Positions 27,344 through 36,000 of a stretch of 45,115 nucleotides of DNA are shown here, piece by piece. Under the pieces are notes generated by a model. That model saw only the letters and a list, made by a program, of their open reading frames with translations. It ran no database searches and had not been told where the DNA came from. Positions within the stretch are counted from its first letter, which is position 1. Every line of letters begins with the position of its first letter. The stretch is from an uncultured Cyclobacteriaceae bacterium. Its GTDB lineage: Bacteria > Bacteroidota > Bacteroidia > Cytophagales > Cyclobacteriaceae. Both the position numbers and the translations under genes were made by a program. The DNA is taken from positions 1-45,115 of the forward strand of contig CANLOE010000055.1 of the NCBI GenBank assembly GCA_947492745.1, read 5' to 3'.

Positions 27344-29128
27344 TCAAAGAAAGTTCGGGGTATCCAATTTCTTACTGATCCTGTAGGCAGCGTTGACCAA
27401 ACCTACATGGCTGTAAGCTTGGGGGAAATTACCCCACATACTCCCATTACTGGCATCGACGTCTTCACTGAGTAATCCAAGGTGATTGGAGTAACCCAAG
27501 AGGTTTTCGAAAGTCTCCATGGCTTCATCCATACGGCCTACACAAGTGAGGGCTTCGACATACCAGAATGCACAAATCAGGAAGGTCGTCTCCGGCTCAC
27601 CAAAATCATCTTTGTGCTTGTATCTATAGAAAAGCCCTTCAGCAGACCGCAGGTCTTTTTCCATTACCTCTAAGTGTTTTTTGGCGATTTCCTGACTAGG
27701 GTCGATATAGTTCATCATGATCAGTTGTAGGTTACTGGCATCCAGGTTATCCGTACCGATAGCCTGACTGTAGACACCACGTTCCCGGTCATAGCAGGCC
27801 TCGATTTTATCGGAGGCAGCTTTGGAGAGCTTTTCGGCCAACCGAACCATATTTTCATCCTCGAATACTTTTCCGATTTTGATAGCGGCATTACTCCCTG
27901 CCCAGTGGAAAAGGTAGGTATAAGAATGGTATTGGGCCAGGTTCCTGAACTCCCATAGGCCCGCATCCGGTTCATCCATCAGCGCCTCTATTTTGTAAAG
28001 TAACTCATAGACCATTTTCAATGAGTTGGACCGTTCAGAATTGATAAACCTTTTGTCTACATACAAGGGTAGGAGCGAGGCCAGTATCTGACCATAAACA
28101 TCGTTTTGAATGTGGGTATAAGCTTGATTACCTATTCTCACAGGGACTTCCTTCCCTTGGTACCCTTTCAGGTCCGTGATGATTTCTTCTATTCTGGATT
28201 CGCCCGTGATGGTATACAGTGGTTGATAACGTTCTTTTTGCTGTGCGGAGATGTTGACGATATAGTTGAAGTACTTTTCCAGCTCTTCAAAATGGCCGAT
28301 ATTGTTAAAGGCTGTCAGTGTATAATAGGAGTCGCGCATCCAGCAGTAACGATAGTCCCAGTTTCTTCCACTACCGGGAGCTTCCGGTAAGCTGGTTGTT
28401 CCAGCGGCGATAATTGCCCCAGTGTCTTCGTATTGGTGGATTTTCAGGGCCAATGCGGAGCGGATGATATCGGACTGATGAAAGGAACTGACACTCATGT
28501 TCTTTGCCCAGCCCTGCCAGTATTGTACGGTCTTGGTCAGGAAGTTTTCGCAGGTGGAGGCCAGTGCAGCCTCCATAGGTGCTCCATAGGTCAGGACTAA
28601 GTATTTGGTCTCATTGAGTACCACGCTGTTTCCCTCCATGATGTAGCTCAGTGCAATGTTCGTGGTCAGCCTTACCTGCCTTTCAAGTCCTAGGTATTCG
28701 ATATGATTACTTCCTGTGTGATACCTAGGGCTGATATTGCCATAGTCCCCTTTGGGCTTGCACACGACCTTGATTCTGGGAGTACCGGATAAGGGCTCGA
28801 TTTTTCGGATGAGCATTAAGGGCTTATAGTACCTATCATGCTGATAGAAGCGTGGTGCAAAATCCGTAATGCGATACGTGCCCTCTCCACTTTCTACCTC
28901 GGTACAGAGTACATTGGTATTCTCTATGTAGTACTGACGGTTACCTACATGCACTTCCGGTGGCATAATGGAAAACTCACCACCTTTCTCATCATCCAAA
29001 AGCCCACCGAAGATAAAACTACTGTCAAAACGTGGCCAGCACATCCAAGAAATATTGGTATTGAGGTGGATATGGGCTTGAAAGGCACAATTTCCAATCA
29101 GGCCATAGTCATAAGTATGTTTCTTCAT
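27344..29128 (-). CDS. Glycoside hydrolase family 15 (glucoamylase/trehalase type)
   Basis: 594 residues, no signal peptide, so cytoplasmic. The N-terminal beta domain opens YDYGLIGNCAFQAHIHLNTN and WMCWPRFDSSFIFGGLLD. The alpha/alpha-barrel carries GSGRNWDYRYCWMRDSYYTL, typical of GH15, and the C-terminal acid/base region LLSEDVDASNGSMWGNFPQAYSHVGL. Relatives hydrolyse terminal glucose from alpha-glucans or split trehalose; the substrate is not decidable by eye. It lies 105 bases downstream of the ROK glucokinase gene on the same strand, so glucose released inside the cell could be phosphorylated by its neighbour. The bidirectional hairpin at 27184 ends the transcript. Confidence 0.92.
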   Translation of the reverse strand: MKKHTYDYGLIGNCAFQAHIHLNTNISWMCWPRFDSSFIFGGLLDDEKGGEFSIMPPEVHVGNRQYYIENTNVLCTEVESGEGTYRITDFAPRFYQHDRYYKPLMLIRKIEPLSGTPRIKVVCKPKGDYGNISPRYHTGSNHIEYLGLERQVRLTTNIALSYIMEGNSVVLNETKYLVLTYGAPMEAALASTCENFLTKTVQYWQGWAKNMSVSSFHQSDIIRSALALKIHQYEDTGAIIAAGTTSLPEAPGSGRNWDYRYCWMRDSYYTLTAFNNIGHFEELEKYFNYIVNISAQQKERYQPLYTITGESRIEEIITDLKGYQGKEVPVRIGNQAYTHIQNDVYGQILASLLPLYVDKRFINSERSNSLKMVYELLYKIEALMDEPDAGLWEFRNLAQYHSYTYLFHWAGSNAAIKIGKVFEDENMVRLAEKLSKAASDKIEACYDRERGVYSQAIGTDNLDASNLQLIMMNYIDPSQEIAKKHLEVMEKDLRSAEGLFYRYKHKDDFGEPETTFLICAFWYVEALTCVGRMDEAMETFENLLGYSNHLGLLSEDVDASNGSMWGNFPQAYSHVGLVNAAYRISKKLDTPNFL

Positions 29129-29233
29129 AGAAGTAATCGGATTTTAATGGATGAAGTTGTATGTATTCTAATAATTTCTCAAAAGGAAATTAAGCAATAA
29201 TTTATCAACTCTCATAGCAAACACTGCTATTAG

Positions 29234-30196
29234 TTATGATTTTTTTAAAAAATCCCAAATTAAGCTGCTAGCACCAATAATTGGTGCTTGTTGTCCTTGA
29301 AGATAGGAAGGGAGTACTTTTACCTTACCCCTGAAAATGGGCATCAGATTCTCTTCTAGGTGTGCTATGGTCGGCTTGAACAACAGATCTCCGGCCAAGG
29401 ATAGCCCGCCGAAGATAAATATAGCTTCGGGGTCGGTATGCACGACAGTGTCTGCCAGCTTTGCTCCCAAGATTTTGCCGGTATACTCAAAAGCTGCCAA
29501 GGCAACAATGTCCCCTCTCTCGGCACTTTCGGTAATCATCTTTGAAGTAAGGTCATGGAAAGGTATTCCCCTCAGTTCGCTCTCCTCCAGATGATCGGCC
29601 AATAGTTTGTACACCGTTCTTTTGATGCCCGTAGCGGATACATAGGTTTCGAGGCATCCCTTTTTACCACAACCGCAGCTACGGCCATCTTGCTTGACCA
29701 GTGTATGACCCAGCTCTCCCGCTAAACCGTACTTACCGTGAATCAATTTCCCACTGGCCACAAAACCGCTCCCCAAGCCTGTCCCCAGAGTGATGACAAT
29801 AAAATCCTTCATCGCTTTGGCCCCTCCAAATACCATCTCGCCTATGGCAGCGGCATTGGCATCATTGGTGATGACTACGGGTACATCAAAATGCTCCTTT
29901 ATAGTGTCTGCAAGAGGCAGGACACCTTTCCATCTGAGGTTGACGGCATGCTCTATGGTCCCATTATAATAATTGGCATTGGGTGCGCCTATACCCACAC
30001 CGACGATGTTGAAATCTCCTTCGTTTTGACCCATGCCTTTGCGTATGGTCAGCACCAGTGTACTGATGTACTCTTTGAAATCGGCATGTTCCTGAGTGGG
30101 CATTCTACCTTGGAACAGGACATGGCCTGTTTTGTCGACAATGCCGAATTTAGTGTTGGTGCCACCTATGTCAATACCAATGGTAACGTCTTTCAT
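29234..30196 (-). CDS. ROK-family glucokinase
   Basis: 320 residues. ATP-binding GIDIGGTNTKFGIVDKTG at 7-24, TNDANAAAIGEMVFGGA at about 113-129, phosphate loop TLGTGLGSGFV, and a zinc-binding ROK signature GELGHTLVKQDGRSCGCGKKGCLE ending in the three cysteines. No N-terminal helix-turn-helix is present, so it is a kinase rather than a ROK repressor. Family role: ATP-dependent phosphorylation of glucose, possibly also other hexoses. It sits directly upstream of the GH15 gene. P elements separate it from pfkA. Confidence 0.92.
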   Translation of the reverse strand: MKDVTIGIDIGGTNTKFGIVDKTGHVLFQGRMPTQEHADFKEYISTLVLTIRKGMGQNEGDFNIVGVGIGAPNANYYNGTIEHAVNLRWKGVLPLADTIKEHFDVPVVITNDANAAAIGEMVFGGAKAMKDFIVITLGTGLGSGFVASGKLIHGKYGLAGELGHTLVKQDGRSCGCGKKGCLETYVSATGIKRTVYKLLADHLEESELRGIPFHDLTSKMITESAERGDIVALAAFEYTGKILGAKLADTVVHTDPEAIFIFGGLSLAGDLLFKPTIAHLEENLMPIFRGKVKVLPSYLQGQQAPIIGASSLIWDFLKKS

Positions 30197-30527
30197 AAAA
30201 TGTTATTTTTATAATTCTACAGTCCCTTTCCTGAAAACATGGTGGTATATTTTTTAAATGACGACTACCATTATTGACAGTAGGTTATGCATTGAATCTT
30301 AATAATACCCAATAGTCCTGAATTTTACAGGAACATACAACAGAATACTACTATTTTAAACGCATACCACTATAGCATTTCCACAATTTCATCATTTCCT
30401 ATTTGCTCCACCCTCATCTTCGATTATTTCATGCTTACAAATTGAGGCTCCGAGTACAATGATGCAAGTATTAGTATCAATTTAGTTCGTTCTACCATCA
30501 TAGGTTCAGTAGAATGATGAAATGTTT
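30197..30527. other. Intergenic region without recognised gene
   Basis: About 330 bases upstream of the glucokinase gene. No promoter pair, RNA or ORF recognised. A and T tracts are frequent but show no pattern. Confidence 0.35.
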
Positions 30528-30532
30528 TTAAT

Positions 30533-30694
30533 CCCGATCGATCGGATTTCGTCATGAGAACATAAAGTGTGATAAAATCAGTGGTTTGGGATAGGAGGCT
30601 TTTGTATCACTAAGGTGACGCACCTACGTAGTGTAAAACCGCTGATCTTGAAGCAATTTATGTTCGGAATAGGAAGGCTATTGATCATTTTGGT
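30533..30694. repeat. P element P10 (arms g+e)
   Basis: About 162 bp, CCCGATCGATCGGATTTCG to TTGATCATTTTGG, central hairpin CACTAAGGTG-ACG-CACCTACGTAGTG. Flanks TTAAT and TTTAA are imperfect. This copy shows the uninterrupted site (single ATAAA at 30572-30576) used to date the P6 insertion. Confidence 0.8.
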
Positions 30695-30733
30695 TTTAAG
30701 GGTGCATTTGAGATATATGGATGAAGTCTTTAA

Positions 30734-30899
30734 CCCATATCATGCATTGAAAAATCTACTACGGATCTAAATAGCTGCACATCAGTTGTTGTACTACGTT
30801 TTTTGAATTCACCATAGCGGTGCTATGCTTAACCCAATAAAACTCCCTTATTTATTGACATGTAGACCCTCGTTACGAAGTTCCAACGCATGATACGGG
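30734..30899. repeat. P element P11 (arms a+b)
   Basis: 166 bp, CCCATATCATGCATTG to GCATGATACGGG, flanked by perfect TTTAA (30729-30733 and 30900-30904). Central hairpin CATAGCGGTGCTATG. Confidence 0.9.
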
Positions 30900-30976
30900 T
30901 TTAATGCTCAGATCTGAAAACATCTATAGTGCAAAAAGTCTTTGATTTCCGGATTGATACAGAAGACTAAAATCCA

Positions 30977-31960
30977 TTATATAGACAGTATTTTTGCAAT
31001 CCGCAGTGCCTCCTCCTCTGTATCTCTGGGGGTATCGAGCACTTTCTCCAAAGAACTATAGACCAGCTTACGATGAATGATACCTGCCATCTTATCCTTT
31101 TCCCCTTTTAGTAGACCCTCAACAGCACCTACTCCCAGTTTACTGGCGAGGACCCTATCAAAACAAGTAGGTACTCCACCCCGCTGTAGATGGCCCAGAA
31201 TGGTTACCTTGGTATCATAATAATCGATTTTTTCATTGACTTTTCGGGCTATTTCCATGGCGCTACCACTTTTACCCCCTTCGGCCACAATCACTAAACT
31301 GGAAGTTTTGTTATTATGGGCACCGACGTCTAGCTTGGCGATGAGTTCGTCGGTACTCATCTTCTGCTCAGGTACCAAAATAGCCACAGCACCTCCGGCG
31401 ATACCACTGTTCATGGCGATATCCCCCGAATCTCTTCCCATTACTTCGACAAAAAACAAACGATTATGAGAGAGTGCCGTATCCCTTATTTTGTCTATCG
31501 CCTCTACGGCCGTATTGGTGGCGGTATCATAGCCAATGGTATAGTCGGTACCCGAAAGGTCGTTGTCGATCGTGCCCGGTATACATAGGGTAGGAATACC
31601 GTACTCTTTATAAAAAAGGTGCGCCCCCGCGAAGGTACCATTACCACCGATGGCCACGAGTGCATCGATTTTCTTGGCCTTGAGGTTTTCATAAGCTTTT
31701 TGACGGCCCTCTTTCGTCATGAACCCTTTACTGCGGGCCGACTTCAGGATAGTACCGCCCCGCTCTAATATTTTTGATACCGAGCGCGCGCCCATCTCAG
31801 AGATATCTCCATTGATCATCCCGAGATAGCCATTATAAATCCCGTATACGTCGGTTTTATAATAGATGCAGGTCCTGACCACTGCTCTAATAGCGGCATT
31901 CATGCCCGGAGCGTCACCACCAGAGGTGAAAACACCGATTTTCTTTATGTTACTTTCCAT
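30977..31960 (-). CDS. pfkA: ATP-dependent 6-phosphofructokinase
   Basis: 327 residues. ATP-site FTSGGDAPGMNAAIRAVV at 11-28, IGGNGTFAGAHLF at 104-116, catalytic PGTIDNDLSGTDYTIG at 128-143, EVMGRDSGDIA, and HLQRGGVPTCFDR near the C-terminus. Gly at the positions that discriminate ATP from pyrophosphate enzymes (in GNGT and PGTIDND) points to ATP use. Asn107 occupies the place of Asp103 in the E. coli GGDGS motif, a Mg-ATP contact. Catalyses fructose 6-phosphate to fructose 1,6-bisphosphate in the cytoplasm. Same strand as glucokinase and GH15 but separated by two P elements. Confidence 0.95.
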   Translation of the reverse strand: MESNIKKIGVFTSGGDAPGMNAAIRAVVRTCIYYKTDVYGIYNGYLGMINGDISEMGARSVSKILERGGTILKSARSKGFMTKEGRQKAYENLKAKKIDALVAIGGNGTFAGAHLFYKEYGIPTLCIPGTIDNDLSGTDYTIGYDTATNTAVEAIDKIRDTALSHNRLFFVEVMGRDSGDIAMNSGIAGGAVAILVPEQKMSTDELIAKLDVGAHNNKTSSLVIVAEGGKSGSAMEIARKVNEKIDYYDTKVTILGHLQRGGVPTCFDRVLASKLGVGAVEGLLKGEKDKMAGIIHRKLVYSSLEKVLDTPRDTEEEALRIAKILSI

Positions 31961-32373
31961 TGTTCTATGCTATTAAGTAATAAGACGTTGTTATTATTTT
32001 GATTGGTTGAATCACTTGAGAAATGATAAGGGGGCCATCTATTGGTTTCTGGGATAATATATATTACTCTTCCATAGTATTGAGATCTTAATGAGTTTAT
32101 TTTCAAACGCTAACATCAACATGAGATGGAGTTTGATGATTCTTTAGACTGAAAATAGTCGGTAATTTCCAGAAGCAATGGGCCTAAAATTACGGCTAAT
32201 TGAACGGTAACAAAAGAAGAAAGAATATTTTTATCACAACGGTAAGGTTTATTCTTCGGCAAGAAAGTCGGCTACCTAAGGCACTTGAAATGGGAGGGAC
32301 ATGAAGGATTGGATTTGAAAACCGTCTTCTTTTAGGTCATGATGATATCAATCGAAATGTAGTCAAGGATTTA
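31961..32373. other. Intergenic region upstream of pfkA
   Basis: About 410 bases. Nothing recognised apart from A/T-rich stretches; no TTTG/TANNTTTG pair was found on the minus strand. Confidence 0.35.
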
Positions 32374-32532
32374 TACAAACTTAGCTTTCAAATATCGCCT
32401 ATCTTCCTGTTCATTTAGCTTCACTCCGCGTTGACCATCCTCGGGATAGCGCTGCTATTCCTGCGGTTCTCGCCTTGATTGAAACAAAATGACCCGCGGA
32501 ATCTTATACGACATTTAAAACCTAAATTTGTA
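32374..32532 (-). repeat. M-family MITE, copy 6
   Basis: 159 bp in reverse orientation, TACAAACTTAGCTTTCAAA to AAAACCTAAATTTGTA. TA at both ends. A P-end remnant follows at 32544-32560 (CAATGCATGATTCG). Short ORFs over it are not genes. Confidence 0.85.
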
Positions 32533-32693
32533 TTAGACAACGGTTCAATGCATGATTCGTGTTTATGCCCAATCGCAATTGTTTTGGGACAGACTGAAGG
32601 TTATTACGAAAGCACTATTCCATTAGGAATGCCCCAGCTGACCAATCAACCAACGAAGTTGTACCAGTGTAAGAATTTTCTATTTTTATTGAA

Positions 32694-32857
32694 CCCAAAA
32701 TGATCAATAGAGAACCTATTCCGCGCATAAATAGCTTCCTACCGGAAGCTTTGCCCACCGGTCTTCATTCACCATAGCGGTGCTATGCCGAACGAATACA
32801 AATGGCCGGTATTTTGCCATTTATACGCTCATCACGATTTCTATCGATCAATTTGGG
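32694..32857. repeat. P element P12 (arms d+c)
   Basis: 164 bp, CCCAAAATGATCAATAG to ATCGATCAATTTGGG, the reverse complement of the P2/P4 type. Flanks TTGAA and GTGAA match at 4 of 5. Confidence 0.85.
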
Positions 32858-32947
32858 GTGAACCCCGAATTTCCCACTTCACTTTTTCTTAAATATACTA
32901 TTACAATTGCTTCCGGAGTTCGAGACTATGAGCGAACAGGACGGCTA

Positions 32948-32983
32948 CAAAAAAAGCCCCTACGGTATTATTCGTAGGGACTT
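32948..32983 (-). terminator. Intrinsic terminator of the di-haem protein gene
   Basis: On the minus strand: CCCTACG-loop-CGTAGGGGC followed by seven T, 55 bases after the stop of the 1681-residue gene. Confidence 0.85.
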
Positions 32984-33036
32984 TCCTATATTCAAACACT
33001 ATTTATAAAGATATAAGTGTCTATATTATAGATGAC

Positions 33037-36000
33037 TTAGTGTTTCAATATTTTCATTTTTTGCAGTCCCAAATCAGTGGTAATGATCACCAAATAGGTA
33101 CCCAATCGGAAATTTTCACCAAACACTAAAGGTGTTCCTGCTTTGAGACTGTTCTTTCCAATGGTATAGACGAGTTTCCCCTGTTGATCGTAGATTTTGA
33201 CATCGTGTATAGAGGCTGCTTCCTGTGCACTAAGAGTGAAATCGTGGCGGCTGGGATTAGGGTAAAGTATTGCTAATGGACTAAGTAAGGCTTCGCTTTC
33301 GTTCTCGCGCGCGATGTCCTTTTCGCTCGGTGCTACACTTGTCAGTGCACCATTGGTCACGTTTATTTGAATCGTGTGCTGTACGCCCGTGGTCTGATAG
33401 TCGGCCTGGGCCAGCTTTACGGTAATGGTATGTAGGCCCGGGCTGAGGTCGCGTATATCGATAGGGGCATTGGTAAATACGGAACGATTGCCCTGTCCAT
33501 CGATATCATATTGTACCTGTAGTCCTCCCGGTGCGATATCCCAGTTGTCGGTAAAGAATGTCAAAGAGAAATCCTTTCCTACGCTAGCTCCATCTTTCGG
33601 GCTGCTGATCTGGACATCAGGTAAGGGTTGCAGTCCCGTGTTCTCATCGCCACCGTAAATGACCCAGTCTATGGCTGCATCGAATAGCTCCCATCCCTCA
33701 TCGGTAAACAAGTGGACAAAATCACCACGTAAGGGGAAGGCTACTTTTCTCTTTTGTCGGAAGAAGTCGCCGCCCGTGTTCATACCAAAGATGACGGGTA
33801 CTCCATCAGAAGTAGCCAGTACATCGATATAATCAGCGGTAGGAGTGCCGAATGGAATCTTCTGAACAATATCATAAATTTTGATTTTCCCTGATTTGCC
33901 AGCAGATATGGGGTGACCGGGAACGGAAAGTGTCAGTCCGTCTTCGGGGTTTTCCGTGTAACCGAAGTCAGTATTGAATCCCGTATCGGTAAACCGGAAG
34001 TGGGAGTAACTGAAAGGATTCCACGTCATGACGGGTACAGGCATGTGGGTAAGGTCTTCCCCGAACTTGCTGGGGATAGTGGAAGAGGATACGAATACGA
34101 TATCCTTGCTCCGTGCCATCCCTTGATCAACATCATCGTCATCGACGGTCTCGACATCAAAGCCGCTTTTTTCCAAGTGCCGTAGCACTACTTCATCTCC
34201 GTTCTGGAGGGGTAGGGAACCGACTACCATTAAGGCACTGAACCCTCTTTTATAATTGATTTCCTTGACGTCGGATAGGGTAGAAGTCTTCCCCCCATTA
34301 TAGCTGACCTTTACCTGTAGCGTATAATCAGTCCATTTAACAGGAGTCCAATCGCTACTGAAAGGAGCGGTGTCGCTTTCTGCGATAACCTTGCCATTCG
34401 CATAATAGGTCACTTTGTCGATTCCATTGATGTCCGTACGAATGGCCAAGGGAATGGGAGCTTCCTGTTGAAAATCCTCACCTTCACTGACCGAAGATAG
34501 CTCTAGTCCGATACCTTTACCGGCAGCACCTTCACTACGATCGATTTGCTTGAGATAGGAAACCAACTGCTGTAGTTCTTTTGGACTTAGATTTTTGGTA
34601 TTGCCATGCGCACCATTGTTGTTATGGTCTGTAAATATGGTCTTTAGACTTTTGGCGCTACCATCATGAAGGTAAGGGCCACTGTTCCAAAGTCCGCGAA
34701 GTGTAGGAGCATCCAGTCCTAACAGGGTCTTGCCCAGCCGTTCCCCGCTAAGCGTATTCATGGTGCCGACATCGTGTAGGAGTTGGTCTTCACTGTCGGT
34801 AAATGAAGTACCGCTATGACAAGCGTCACATTTCAGTTCTTTAAAGATTTTTCTCCCTGCAAGGCCATCTGCGGTAAGTCGGCCTGTTTTTGCCCTGAAT
34901 GGGCTGGGACCTACATTCGTCAAAGAGCTGACATAAGCTGCCAAGTTGTCCAGATCTTCCGAGAGCCCTGCTTTGGATTCACCTAGTGGTTCGCCAGTGG
35001 TACCTCCATTGAATACTGCATCACTGAGAAAACCCTTTCCTCCGAAACCATTTCTGATGTCATGCTCAAAATCCTGTATCTCATCAAAGTTGGCCGACCA
35101 GTGGACCCTTCCATGTCCCGTTCCTTTTCGGCCCTTGAGGGAAATCGTGTTGCGCATACCCTCACCTCTATCACTGAAGTCCCAAGTACGGCCATCTTCG
35201 CCACCATCGATATGACAAGTGGCACAGGTCATGTATCCATCCTGTGCCATGCGGGTGTCCGCTGCATTGTAGAATATCTGCTTGCCCTTGAGTATGGCCT
35301 CTCCGAGCTTTTCGGTCTCTACGGTACTTACAGTGCCTAATGCTTTCAAGGTGCGCTTGCCCTGTAGCAGCATATCGCTAGCATCGAAAATGCTCACCGA
35401 ACGGTCCATAAAGTTCTTGACATATACTTTTTGACTGCTGGGGTCGATCAGCACACTCTGAGGAGCCAGACCGACATCGACTCTGGTGATTTCACGACCA
35501 TTGCTGGGGTCGAGCACGATCAAGCGATTATTGCCCTGCATTGTCATGAACAGATGTGTACCCCTTGGGCTAAGGGTCACCGATGAGGGTTGTGCATGAT
35601 CGTCGATATCCATGCGCGCATTGAGGACTTCTTTCTGTGTGGTAAGATTGATCTTGCTCAGTGTTGAGCGGACAGTCGTTTCGAAAGTCAGCGGGTTTCC
35701 ATCTCTTTGTAGTCCTCGGAATATATTGTCTTTTTTAGCCACCACCCATGCTTCCTTACTGTTCGGGGACATAGCGATACCGGCAAGGTAGTTGGGAAGC
35801 CCACGGCCATTGGAGCCGGAGTCCGGAGTGGTCTTGTCCACGGCAAGATTGATGGTTTTCTGTAGTTTGAAGGTATTCAGCGCAACGCTCCACACTTTTC
35901 CACCGCTATCGGGTGAAACGAACCGAGTGACCAGTAGGCGTTCTCCATCGCCAGTGACCGACAGTGCCCTTGGCGTCAGACCAAGCGACAGTCGGCGTCC

